A DNA stretch of 64,000 bases, taken from Odontocerum albicorne (taxonomy: Eukaryota > Arthropoda > Insecta > Trichoptera > Odontoceridae). Location of the stretch: NCBI GenBank assembly GCA_949825065.1, contig OX463846.1:15658205-15722204 (forward strand), written 5' to 3'. The notes beneath the pieces were generated by a model. It did no database searches. It worked only from the letters and a program-made list of their open reading frames with translations, and was not told where the DNA came from. Within the stretch, counting starts at the first letter, position 1, and each line of letters opens with the position of its first letter. Below are positions 11,630-22,359 of the stretch, piece by piece. A program made the translations under genes and the position numbers.

Positions 11630-12955
11630 AAATTATTGAAAGCTTCTTATTAGATAAGTTATTATTTCTACAAATATACTCGTATTATACAATATTCATT
11701 TTAATTAAATAACAAACAATAAAAATATTAATATCATATTTCAAACTTGATTGAAACATGATTCGTTCAAATATAAATTTATTACGTTAATTTCGCTAAA
11801 ACATAAAAAGTTTCAGATTCAATCAATATATCCAATAAATTTTAAGTATTGTTAAGTAATTTCATTCCTTACCTCAAAAAAAATGTTTTTTTTTATAAAT
11901 CCCCCTAATTGAAAATCTCGTTATGTAATTTTGTATTTTCTTTAGTCAATTTAAGCCGAGAATCGATTTTACAACAAAAGAAATATTCTTTCTTTCATTA
12001 GTCAGAAATCTATTTCTTTTGTGATGAAATTACGACTTATAAAATTTTTGAAGAATATCTTATTGAAAATTGTTAAATCAATCAAAACTTGAAGATTCTT
12101 ACACGCGTCCAAGTTAATTTGCGTCTTTATTCAATTACTGAAGCTTCATCTCAAACATCTTCAGTTTATTAGAACTGTATTAACAGTGTAATTTGAAAAG
12201 TTCATTTTACAAATAAATTTAAAATTCCTAAAAGACCGAATATTTGATTATTTTAATTTTCAAACTTTTTTTAATTTTTTATTGAAATGCTTTGTTACAA
12301 ACTTTAAGTCAAATAAATCGAGCCTTGACAAGTCAAAAATCAATTCCGCGTTAGCGATTTAACAAAAAATACATGAAACGACTTTTAAATAATATGTTGC
12401 AGAAAATTATAAAAAGTCATAGGTATTAGTCTATTTTATAAACATTGAAAATCCATAACTTACCGGATGTTTGATTTGTTTGGAAGTTATCTTTTAGTAA
12501 AATAAATCGAACCACTGTAGGTCAAAAATCGATACCAGTGAACAATTTTATAGAAGTAAATAAGATTTTTTTTAAATAGCATGTTATGAATGGGTATAAT
12601 ATACCGTTTAAAAATTAACAACTGACAACATATGTGTTTAAGTTCAGGATTTTAACATGAAAAAAGTAATTCATTTTACTTCAAGATTTTAAAAAACGAA
12701 CATTAAAACATTATTTATACCTATATTTTTAATAAGATCTATTCCATAAGATTATTCATGCAAAGAATAAGAGGATAGAAATAAATAAAAAATATATATA
12801 TATTAGATGTTAACATAAGTGGTGTCCGTTTTATCCAAATTTAAAAATGAGCACCAAAAGTAAAACAAAATGGTAAAAGTTAAACGTCATTCGAAAGAAA
12901 ATTCTCTGCTCTACAAGATATTGTGTTTGCTTTTACGTTACATATATTATTTTAT
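11630..12955. other. unassigned AT-rich DNA
   Basis: Long AT-rich stretch with no recognisable coding or structural feature. One TACTCGTA octamer at 11687-11694. Confidence 0.45.
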
Positions 12956-12959
12956 TTGA

Positions 12960-13210
12960 TTACAAGCCTTCAAAATGGAACGTCAAGTAGACGAAAGTGA
13001 GCATTTTCGACACCTTCTGTTCACGTTCAATCGAAAGAATAAAGCTGCCAAAGCTGCTCGCGATATTTGCGAAGTGTACGGTGAAGATGTTATGAATGAA
13101 AGGATAGCTCGTCGTAATTTTGACCTGAAAGACATGGAGCGTTCCGGACGACCAGTGGACTTCGATGAAGACCGTTGAAACCATATTATTCATGAAGATC
13201 CCTTTCAAAC
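12960..13210 (+). pseudogene. mariner transposase N-terminus (SETMAR-like), forward half
   Basis: The plus strand encodes EHFRHLLFTFNRKNKAAKAA, then VYGEDVMNERIARR, NFDLKDMERSGRP and FDEDR, the N-terminal helix-turn-helix half of a Hsmar1/cecropia-type mariner transposase. About eight residues (normally containing WFxRFKxG) are missing between ARR and NFD. A stop follows FDEDR, then a degraded IIHEDPFQT. The frame ends where an inverted second half begins (13212). No terminal repeat identified. Non-functional. Confidence 0.85.
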
Positions 13211-13211
13211 A

Positions 13212-13545
13212 TTTTTCATCACCATTTTCAAGCCATTTTTCATCACCAGTAATGATGCGGTTTACCGCATCCTTACTAGGAACCTTTGCTTGTGACCATA
13301 CGTAGCTCGATGACGAGCGAGTAAACCAGCAGAAATTGTCGAACGTTGGTTTTTGTTGTGTTCACTCAAAACATGTGGAACCCAAGCGCCGAACTTCTGG
13401 ACTTTCCCATTGATTTAAGATAGCGGTATACAGTCATGTGTCTACAATTCATCTGCTCAGCCAATTCTACGGTGGTTTGAAGGGGATCTTCATGAATAAT
13501 AGCGGTCCTCATCGAAATCCATTGGTCCAACTTTTTTATTTTTTG
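13212..13545 (-). pseudogene. mariner transposase segment, inverted half
   Basis: The minus strand continues the same protein type: FDEDR, AIIHEDPLQTTVELAEQM, NCRHMTVYRYLKSMGK, KFGAWVPHVLSE and a degraded NQRSTISAGLLARHRA. It thus overlaps the forward half by about 55 bp (FDEDR to HEDPxQT) but lies in the opposite orientation. Either two insertions met head to head or one element suffered an inversion with a small duplication. The copies differ by several substitutions in the overlap, which favours two copies or an old event. Confidence 0.8.
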
Positions 13546-14080
13546 ATAAAAAACTTAAAATTTACGAGGAAGATGATAAGAAACATTTACATGAAGAGAT
13601 GCATTTAAAGAAGTTCAAAATGAAATAAAAACTCTAAAAGAACTCGAAAAACACGTGACTAAGGGTGTCAACGGTTCCTCCACACAAGTACATCGGACTA
13701 CTGGAAATATTTTTTTGTTGAGTTGAAAAGCTTTCAGGCAGTGCCCTATTATTAGTTTGCTTTTAATAACATTGGTTTGGAGATTTTCATAATTTTCAAT
13801 ATTAAAAAAGCTTCTAATTTATCGAATTATTTTTATATAAATGCTACTTCCCGTGTTGAGCACAGCAATGTAGTTTATTTTTTTTTTTTTAATAACTAGT
13901 TGAAAAGTCAGTTCATGGGCGTGTGACAACAAACACTTAATATTCGTAAATCTTTGTATTAAGTTAACAATCTGAAATAAAAACTTATGGTGGAATTCTT
14001 TCAATAATTTTCCCATATTGGGTCCATGATTTTTTTTTATGTCAGTTTGCCTTCGAATTCTTAAGAAAACAACATAGACA
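13546..14080. other. unassigned DNA beside the inverted mariner relic
   Basis: No recognised feature. The 91-codon minus-strand frame at 13819-14094 runs into the MITE terminal repeat and resembles no known protein. Confidence 0.35.
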
Positions 14081-14083
14081 CAA

Positions 14084-14583
14084 CCATACCTCACTTTACG
14101 GGTCCTCTTTTAACGGAATTTTGTTGCAGGAAAATTGATAAAAACAAATTTAAAATCGACATATGGAAAACAAAACGATGGAAGGAATATTTGAAAAAAA
14201 ATGGAATTCAAATAAAGGTTTGTGGGAAATACCAAAAATTATCGTTACACTTCACATGGAAAACAAAATAAAGATTTCTCGGGGATAACAATGACAAAAT
14301 AACTCGGACAAAAAATAGAAGCTTAATTTTTTTAGAAAATTACCGAGATTATAAACTGTTATAAGCGATTGCAGAGGAACAGAGAAAATATACAAAACAG
14401 CCAATTTTAAAGAAGTATTTCCGCTCAGTTCCTGGTTCCCAATCGACGAATTCTGATATCTTCATTATAAATGCTGTAATTTTTTTTCATGTAACACGTC
14501 ATCCATACTGAATATTTATTTATATGAAAAAAAATAATAGACAACTTTTCAGAAACGTATCTTTTTCATAAAGTGAGGTATGG
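14084..14583. mobile_element. MITE-like element with 15-bp perfect terminal repeats
   Basis: CCATACCTCACTTTA (14084-14098) and its exact complement TAAAGTGAGGTATGG (14569-14583) bound a 500-bp AT-rich segment with no coding potential. Similarity continues imperfectly outward and inward (CGGGTCC then TTTTAACGG inside the left end). The CTCACTTTACG-like core recalls pogo/Tigger element ends, which target TA. A clean TA duplication was not found, so exact borders and superfamily are tentative. Confidence 0.6.
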
Positions 14584-14589
14584 GTGTAG

Positions 14590-14920
14590 TGCCCATGGCT
14601 AAATACTTGTGTAGGTAGAGATATACACTAACATGAGATTTATCAATTGTTATTGCAAAGGCCGACTTCACAAGAAACTGACTTGATCAAAACGTAAAAG
14701 GCAGATCTGTTCATGTGGGAATAGGTTAATACCGTGATATGAACACTATTTAGCTGTCAGCACTACCAGTCAAATTTTCAGAAAGAATCAAATTTAGTTT
14801 GAACTTTTAATAACCAATTTGGTGCCATCACAAACGGTTTTTTTTAATTGAAATTATGTAGGAGTAAAATTATTCCATTTGCCATGTTACTTTAAATAAT
14901 ATTATTATAATTGAACAAAA
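14590..14920. other. unassigned DNA
   Basis: Nothing recognisable. Confidence 0.35.
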
Positions 14921-14924
14921 ATAC

Positions 14925-15425
14925 CATCATGCCATTTTCCTGACAGGATAGGCAGAGATGTCAGAGTGCCATACTTTCCTATTTCGTCATACATCCTTTG
15001 CCTCTTTTACATCCATACACTTTCTCTTACAACTCTTACGATTTCTCTGACTTTCTACGTTTCCTTCTTTCAAAATATAATTCATCTAATTCCTTCATAC
15101 TTTTCTTGGTTATCCTTTTTCACGCCTACCACTCACATTTGCATTATATATTGTTATTAGTCTTTCTTAAATCAATGGTTCTATATGCCAAAACTTAACA
15201 CATATATTACTAAACAAATCAGCCTTTAGTTTAAATTACCTCCGTATCACTTCATTCTGTATTGTCATAAATTGTCCCCCCATGTATTCTTCTCAATGCA
15301 TGCATTTCTAAAGCATTTATTCAGCTCCCATCAGTGTTTTTCAGTGTTATTCCACGGCCACGTTTTACTCCCATACATCAAAACTGATACTTAAATACTG
15401 TTGTATACTTAGCATATTTTATTTA
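14925..15425 (-). pseudogene. LINE family A fragment with internal deletion
   Basis: Minus strand. The distal part (15230-15425) gives SVLMYGSKTWPWNNTEKH and NALEMHALRRIHGGTIYD, the segment just downstream of the RT palm. The proximal part (14925-15165) gives MNYILKEGNVESQRNRKS, KRKCMDVKEAKDV and ISAYPVRKMA, the extreme C-terminus and end. The GHVERM-LTKQIY segment that should lie between is missing or unreadable, so the copy carries an internal deletion as well as 5' truncation. The two plus-strand frames at 14966-15198 are antisense shadows. Confidence 0.7.
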
Positions 15426-15429
15426 AAAT

Positions 15430-17170
15430 AAATGTAAAATTTGTTTTAAATTAATTAACATATTTTATTACTTTAAATTAAGTTCATTATAATAAATATC
15501 TCAACGATAAATACATTTTAGTTGATTGATCAAGAAAATCGTTAAATTTTCTGACGGAAATAAAATAAAAGATTTTTTTTAAACAAACGTCAATTTAACA
15601 AGTTCTAACACGAATCAAAACTCATTCCCAAGTGCCGCGTTTACTAATGTCCTTTTTTTTACTTTGCAAAACTTTTCTGGAATCACACGATGTTATTTAT
15701 TTCTAACTGCACTCCTATCGGCTGAGTCAGCGGCTTAATGTTAGGGAAAAGTAAAAAAAAACTTATGAACAAACTTCCAAGTTTTCTATTTACCCAATAA
15801 GAGTACAAAATAATTCCCTTTTCGCCGGGTAAAGAACGTCTAAACAACTTTCTTCAATTACGATTTCATTGAAAGTTAGGTGTGAAATTTTCAAAACCTG
15901 TTACTGTGTGTTGTCGTTTGATTGGACTTTTAAAGAAATAAAGACAATGAGATTGGACAAAGCAGAAAATATGAAGAAAATAATACAGCTTTTACTAAAA
16001 AGTTTCAATTTTTCAATTTACCACAGTAAATGCGGACTCACGTAGAATAAGGGAAAAGGTTAAACAATATTATCGCAGATATGCGGATACATCAACGTTT
16101 TTGTAAATAATTTTTTTGATTAATTTGTTTTTTAGTCATTTCTCCCAAACAACCAGATTCTTCATAATTATTTTCTTCTCATTTTCCTTCTTCACTCTCC
16201 TTACCTAATTTTTAGTATTATTGACAAATATAATATAATATTTAACTGGTTATATTCGTTTGTTTGCTTTAATATTAAAATATGTTTCTTTTTTTCTTTC
16301 GAAAATAACATTGTGTAACCTTTCGTCCAGCAAATGTCACTAATATACATAACTCTTATCCAGTTTGTTGGAAGATATTGCCGTAAAGTGATAAATCGCC
16401 ATCAATATATTTTACAATTGTCTAATATATAAACTAATTCATTGCTTATGGATTTTTGATGTCAAAATTTAGGTTGCATTTTCAACTTGAAATATTAACA
16501 AACATTTCTTATGTCATGTATTTAGAGCAATGAAATATATATTTTTTAAACATATAAAAATATTTGATAATATTTGATTAGTGATACTTACTAGATTGTA
16601 TCTTTCCATAATGAAGTAATTTGTATATTTAATTTGAATAAAGTGTATAAATAAGTAAATAATAAATAACTGGATACATAATAAGTTCTGATGATCATCT
16701 TTATCTCAGTTTTAATCACATTTGTAGATATAATGAAGTTTTTTTCGTAGTCACTAAAATAGATAATTTTTTGAAGGAGACGATGCTCTCCGAAAAATAC
16801 AAAAAAAAATCAACATGTATCATTAATTTAATGAGTCACTCACTACATGGTTGAAAATATTTTCTTATAAATAAAACAACAAATAAATAAAAGATCAAAG
16901 TGTGTAAAAATACACTAGAAAGTTAAAGAGCTGCCACGCTTAGTTAAGCGAATACAATTCCCCTTTTCACATTTTTGAGTAAATTATTCATAAATTCATT
17001 TTTTTATCCTGAAACCTACGAGTATCTCTTTCATTTGCCTCTATCCTCCATTGCTATCGATATTTTTACTCAGAACATCCCCAGTCTGTCCTCAGTATTT
17101 TTTTTACTCAAAACTGTAAATGTACAAACGCAGTACTAATTCAATAAATAAACCTAAAAAAACCTTGAAA
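15430..17170. other. unassigned AT-rich DNA
   Basis: Very AT-rich, no recognisable gene or element. A TACGAGTA octamer lies at 17017-17024. Confidence 0.45.
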
Positions 17171-17174
17171 ATGT

Positions 17175-17290
17175 GAAAAAAAAAACCGTCGTCGGGAATT
17201 GAACTTGAAATCCCTGATCAAAGACAAACGTTCTAACATAATGTTGCAGAGTTTGAGATTTTCGAAATTTTTATGGTAACCAACACGTAA
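17175..17290 (-). mobile_element. tRNA-derived SINE relic
   Basis: On the minus strand a tRNA-like string reads GTTAGAACGTTTGTC, GATCAGGGATTTC and a B-box-like GTTCAATTCCCGAC, followed by a poly-T/A tract. Arms are too degraded for a tRNA gene; a retroposed tRNA fragment or SINE head is likelier. Confidence 0.4.
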
Positions 17291-17384
17291 TAATGAAATA
17301 TTGTTGTTCAGTTATTTTATAGAAAAAAAATATACAATGATAAGTCTACGAGATTTTATACTACACCAAAAGTAAGGAAACCAT

Positions 17385-17470
17385 GGCTTAGTGGTAAATA
17401 TGCTTGCTTGTTTTTCTCTTAAGTATCCAAAATTTGATACGGCCAGAGAGTATTTTTCACGTACGTATTT
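17385..17470 (+). mobile_element. tRNA-like relic (A box present, B box weak)
   Basis: CATGGCTTAGTGGTAAATAT is a good pol III A box. The expected B box is replaced by AAAATTTGATACGGCC. Probably a decayed SINE head; a functional tRNA is excluded by the missing T-arm pairing. Confidence 0.3.
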
Positions 17471-17474
17471 TTTC

Positions 17475-18413
17475 GACTGAATCAATTGCTATATTGAAAC
17501 GTGCTTACTAGTTCCATAACATATTTTTTTGCGCTCTTGGACTAACATAAATTACGAAATTAAGGATTCGATTAGTGCCCATATTTAAAGGAAGGTTCGC
17601 GTCTGTCTTTATTTTAAAGCATCCTTTATTTATTTCTGGTTAGTTGGAAGAGATTACCAAATGAAATTGTTTAGTACGGAATATATTGTACTGTACGTAA
17701 GTGTAATAAAAGCGTACTACAATACAATACTATACGAAGAAAGGAATGTACAAATTTTATTTTATTATTTAACAAAAGATTTTATTATATATTTCAAGTG
17801 AAATACCTAATTTCATTATCTTTATTGTCCTCACCAAATTAATGAAGGTTGTGTGTGAATTTTAACGAAGCAAAAACTTTATTTTGCAGTAGAAAAAGGT
17901 GCGTATAATTTTTCTGTCTCTTCTTGTTTTTCCTTTTTATGTGCTAACTTTCTTAAATTCTCTACGCAAAATAATACTCTAAGCAAATATAAATTAATGA
18001 CATATTACTACTAACAGTTCTAAGTTTATAATCAAACATATCACTTTCGGAACAAGCAGAGAGGACAGACGTGTATTTTTTTAGTTTATTACATATGATA
18101 TTCGAGGTGTATTTTTTATATACGTATATTGAGTGGATGAATTATGCGATTATATTTTTGTTTTAGTTTTTTCTGAAAAGCATTTTTTGTATGTTACGGA
18201 ACTGAGCCTTGGCAAGTTGTGTGTTTATATTATATGTATGTTAGATTGTATGCATGTACGTAAGTAATTCTTATTAATATTTTTTATATCTGAGTCATGT
18301 TAATGTTTACCTTTTTTGTAACACGTTTTTTTTTTGTATTCAAGCGTACTTTAAATTCTAATTTGAATTTAATTTTGTTACTATTTTAAATGGTAGAAAA
18401 ATTCCGAACATTG
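17475..18413. other. unassigned AT-rich DNA
   Basis: No recognised feature. Confidence 0.4.
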
Positions 18414-18951
18414 TACTATATCAAGGGTGGGCAACTTTTCATGTTAAAAGACCACTTTAAGTTAGCTGTAACCTAATAAGGTCGCATTCAAGCAACAATT
18501 AGATGCACTTCAAAAATACTCATTTTTTTGTTAAAATCAACTACTATGTACTTACTACGAGAAACTAGTTTAAAAAATAGAAAAAAAGTACATAATAGGA
18601 TTTAGGACCAATAAATACACTAATTAGTTTTATCACTTACATTTCGGCGTTTGTTTTCATAATTATTTATTTTGACGTAAGAAAAATATGTGCTGTGATT
18701 TTTTTATTAATTTTAAGTTGACTAACCTTTTAATAACTTTTTGTGCTTGTTTGTTGTAGGAAAGAATTTGAATATTTAATTTTAGCATAGAGGTATTTTA
18801 AGTATATTAATTTTAAGATTTAAATAAAAATAATAAAATACGAGCAAAAGCGCATGAAAAAAATAATATTTGTTCTGCAAAACTTCGATTTATTCAAAAT
18901 GTCACTCTTAATGACCTACAAGGTCGTAGGTTCCTCCCCCTAATACTAGAT
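18414..18951. mobile_element. hAT-type non-autonomous element with 8-bp target duplication
   Basis: The element runs 18422-18943 (522 bp). The left end CAAGGGTGGGCAACTT and the complement of the right end (TTAGGGGGAGGAACCT) match at about 10 of 15 positions and have the CAGGGGTGGGCAA-like form of hAT termini. Subterminal AAAGACCACTTTAAG and AAGGTCGTAGG also fit hAT ends. The flanks TACTATAT (18414-18421) and TACTAGAT (18944-18951) form an 8-bp duplication with one mismatch, the hAT hallmark. The interior is AT-rich and carries no transposase, so this is an old internally deleted or MITE-type copy. Confidence 0.7.
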
Positions 18952-19039
18952 TATAATAATAATTACCCAGACCTATATGTAGAATGCTCTGTGAAATTCG
19001 TTAAAAGTGAATAATTAATTATAAAATCTTAAAACAGAT

Positions 19040-19330
19040 GTTGGCCAAATACCAAGGTAAAACATTTCAAAATCGAGATAGAAACTCCTGTATATGATGC
19101 ATATGTAAAGGAAAAGGTATTGTAAGATGGGGTAGAAACCACGGATGACCATGTAAAAAGGATGGGTAGCATAAAAAAATCTATATGGCAATGGATAAAA
19201 TACGTGCTGGTGGTCATCATCCAAGAAGACCTCCAAAAACATGATTGGATAGCTGGGAGTCAACATCTCATGAAAGGCAATCCCGATTAAAACAAATCGC
19301 AGGTCTAATTTAAGAAAAAAGAAGAAAGAT
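19040..19330 (+). pseudogene. LINE fragment, C-terminal tail (RTE-like)
   Basis: Plus strand: AMDKIRAGGHHPRRPPKT, LDSWESTSHERQSRLKQIAG and a degraded upstream block with a GRNHG/KKDG remnant of GHVxRM. The layout 'K(K/L)YxxxxxxRAGGHHPGRPPKTWLDSVExDL...LKQIAGLAxDR' is the distal end of RTE-type LINE proteins. Several stops and frame changes. The two minus-strand frames at 19015-19266 are its shadows. Confidence 0.6.
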
Positions 19331-19794
19331 AATTTTAAACAAAATTTATGATACCAGTGGAACAGTTAACTATAAAATTGTTAAATGCTTTGAATGAAAG
19401 TAAAATATATCCTCGACAAGATATAAAACATTTATCTTTCCCTCACTTTTACATGGTGCATTTAACTATTTCAACATGGCAAACTTCCTTGCCTTATCCT
19501 TAAAATAGCAAACTTCAGACATTACATAAACATTACTTACATTGGGTTCATGCATACACTTCTCTGCATAGTTTTTCAAGTAAATTTAAATTTAGTTTCA
19601 TTTCCTTTTAAAATTCCTAACTGTTTAAACCAAGAGAAAAATGTTGAGCACTTTTCATAAATTATATTATCAGTACCGAAATGACTTCAACTTTTTTAAC
19701 CACAGATAAAAAAAAAATACAAAAAGAAATGTTTTATCAAACTTACCCAATCCACAAAATTTAGATGTATGTTAAAATGGTATGTGAGTAAAAT

Positions 19795-19885
19795 CAGTCC
19801 CGACTTGAAACTATAAGGAATCGAATCTGAACCACCAGCTAACCATTAGTCAACGGCCCCCACTGGGAAGTTGTAGAATATATAA
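19795..19885 (-). mobile_element. tRNA-derived SINE relic
   Basis: Minus strand: GGGGGCCGTTGACTAATGG (A-box region) and GGTTCAGATTCGATTCC (B-box region) at tRNA-like spacing. No cloverleaf acceptor stem. Similar in layout to family 2 heads but too diverged to assign. Confidence 0.35.
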
Positions 19886-19889
19886 CCAA

Positions 19890-20600
19890 GTAATTTTTTT
19901 CTAAGGCGTGTTTTTATAATTTAGAATTTTATATGAGAAACCATATTTAATTTCACAAAAATGGGAAACTTATATGAATTAATGTTACTTTTATTCGCAG
20001 GTAATGTAAATTAGAGTATTTTGATACGTTTAAAAATGCCTATAATTCACTTTTATCAAAAAAATAGATTATCTAACGATTAGCATGACCAAATGCTTCG
20101 TATTCTATTCAGTGGCTCATTAATTAAGATATTTTATTAATCAAAAGAAGTTCGAGGGTTAGCCCATATGCTTAATAATTTAATTTTAAACAATATGTTG
20201 CTTTGTTAAACTTTTCCATGTGTGATAAAACGAAGAATGTTGAATTTAAGAAAATTTTATAACTTATTTATTTCCAGGAATTTCGTAATGAAAATATTAA
20301 AAACTTAAAAGTGGGTTAATGTTTTACCTTCTCCATTGGCAATGTGAACAAAAGATATATTGGAACGACAAAACTTTTCTCCGCTCTAATTATTATCTTC
20401 AGTAAATAGAATCAACTAATTGTATTCTCCTCTTCTTTGGAACTAAGTGATCGTGAAGTACAATACAATGCAATTTTCAAAGTGTTTTAAGATGAAGATT
20501 TTAGTTTTTCTTTTTCAATTTCTCTTTATGAAGAAATTTGGAACAAAAAGAGTAACGAGAATACATTTAGTCATGTCTTTACTGCTTGCTATATTTTTAT
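19890..20600. other. unassigned AT-rich DNA
   Basis: No feature recognised. Confidence 0.4.
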
Positions 20601-20605
20601 ACATC

Positions 20606-20773
20606 GTAATTTGTTTTATCAAATACTGTTTATTCCACTTTTTGTAACGGTATAACCCTAGCGGTTTAAAGGCTTTCACCTCATCATCAGGGGAGCGAGG
20701 GGAAATCCTTGAAACCGGTAGGGTTATACCGTTACAAAAAATGGAATAAACAGTGTTTGATAAAAGAAATTAC
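20606..20773. mobile_element. 168-bp foldback element with CTGATGA loop
   Basis: The two arms (20606-20669 and 20711-20773) are nearly perfect inverted complements. Examples are TTTATCAAATACTGTTTATT against its partner at 20746-20765, and AACGGTATAACCCTA at 20646-20660 against TAGGGTTATACCGTT at 20719-20733. The loop of about 40 nt, on the minus strand, contains CCCCTGATGATGAGGTGAAA and is itself framed by GGTTTCAAGG/CCTTTAAACC. This is a foldback MITE or an inverted repeat from a Penelope-like or other element. No clear target duplication was seen. A 66-codon frame (20447-20647) overlaps the left arm by chance. Confidence 0.75.
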
Positions 20774-20779
20774 AATTTC

Positions 20780-22230
20780 TATAAACCTCTACTATGTTAA
20801 TGCCTTAAATATAAACAATATATTTTAATACATAGTTTAGTTGAGATCGTTTCTAAAATAGCTATAACTTAAATTAATGGACGACTAGATTTTTTAACAT
20901 CAGGGCTTAAAATCGTTTTTATTTTATTTTAATCGCTGAGATTAGCCAAAGCTCAAAATGAAAACCACTTAATTGACACGAATTTATTAAACAAGTCTAT
21001 CAAAATGTTTATCGATAGTGATTGATCCTACAGGATTTAAAAAATGCGTTCGAGTATCGGAAAGCTGAGTACTTGAAGAGGATTCTAAAGTTACGTTTTA
21101 GGAGATTATATCAAAGAAACATAAACGTTACTTCGGTTAATAAGCGACGTTAAAAATGCCTTACTATTTAAACTACCATTAATCGAATCGTAAATTGTTA
21201 TTTATATAACTTTGATGTTTAGTATTTTTTCGATGATAAAATTGCGCTTCATTCGAGCAGTTCACCGCTCTTCATTATCACCCTAGCAGTAAGACTAAAA
21301 TAAATAATCAACATTCATCAAACTCGTACCATTATTGGAATGTTTCAAAGAGCGATTGAAAAACGTTGAGTTTCCATTCAGTGATGATGCGTATTTCGAT
21401 CTTTATTTTGCTTCCCTCACCTTAGTCTCTCCATTTTTTTACCGATTGATCATAGTGAGTTATTTTTTGTTCATGATTATTAAACGAATGTAAAAAATAT
21501 TTTGGGATCATGTAATTTTCTTTCTTTACTATTGTCTAGTTGGTCGGAAAAGATATATTGGAAATTAACAACCTGGTGCACTACAATAAAGTGTCTATAT
21601 ATAATAAATCTTTTAAAAACAATTTCTTAAAGCTTTTATCCAAAATAAGATTCCCTCAGTTCTGGTGATAGCAAAATTCTGTGTTTTTCAATATACCACA
21701 CATCATTATACATATTATAATATTTTAGGGATCACTGGGCTCGACTTAAAATGTTTATTTATAGTTCAAACAAATGTGCCCTTTTCAAATTTTAAGAAAA
21801 AACTTAAGAAGCATTATTTATCTTGAAATATTATTCGTCCCTAGCTCGTACACATACGAGTATATGGTATAACTCCCTCCTTTATTCTTGTTTTCCTGGA
21901 GATTTATCTTTTGTTTTCTTGAGATTAAAATTTTTGTTTCTTTTATTTACTTTTATTTATTTTCACTTACTTTAATTCCCTAACATTATTTTTATTACTT
22001 AGTATTTGTATAAGACACATACATGAATACCGATATTAGTTTTAAAATAAAAACTGGTTCATTAAAAGAAATAGTTTCAATCCCTTAGTTTAATTTATGT
22101 AATAGTGTCACAATAAAATAAATAATGATTCCTTAACATTTCATACGACAAAGTATAACTAATAAAGATGATCCAGTGAACTCCTGAATTATCCTTGCGC
22201 ATGCCCCTAACTAGAGGGTTGTTTACGAAC
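20780..22230. other. unassigned AT-rich DNA
   Basis: No gene recognised. One TACGAGTA octamer at 21855-21862. Confidence 0.4.
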
Positions 22231-22231
22231 A

Positions 22232-22350
22232 ACTTTATAAAGGAAACGGAAATATTTTCATTTTTCGATATCTACCGTGTAAACGAGCTACTAGCAGCAG
22301 TAAAGTTCGGAGTTCGTCTTGTTTATTTTCGATCAGCTCTGTAAGTAGAC
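22232..22350 (+). promoter_or_regulatory. possible promoter and non-coding first exon
   Basis: A TATAAAG box (22236-22242) is followed at the right distance by a locally GC-richer stretch containing repeated AGC/CTAG and GGAGTTCGTCTTG. About 100 bp downstream there is a textbook splice donor, CTCT/GTAAGT, with the intron side at 22341-22346. This would be an untranslated first exon of about 75 bases. No downstream coding exon was found in the window on this strand, so this is a weak call. An LTR remnant is an alternative. Confidence 0.25.
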
Positions 22351-22359
22351 CGAGTTTTA

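Noticed and set aside
20606..20773. Calling a hammerhead ribozyme outright
   Set aside because: CTGATGA and GAAA are present but the intervening TGAGGT cannot form stem II, and the cleavage-site context is ambiguous.
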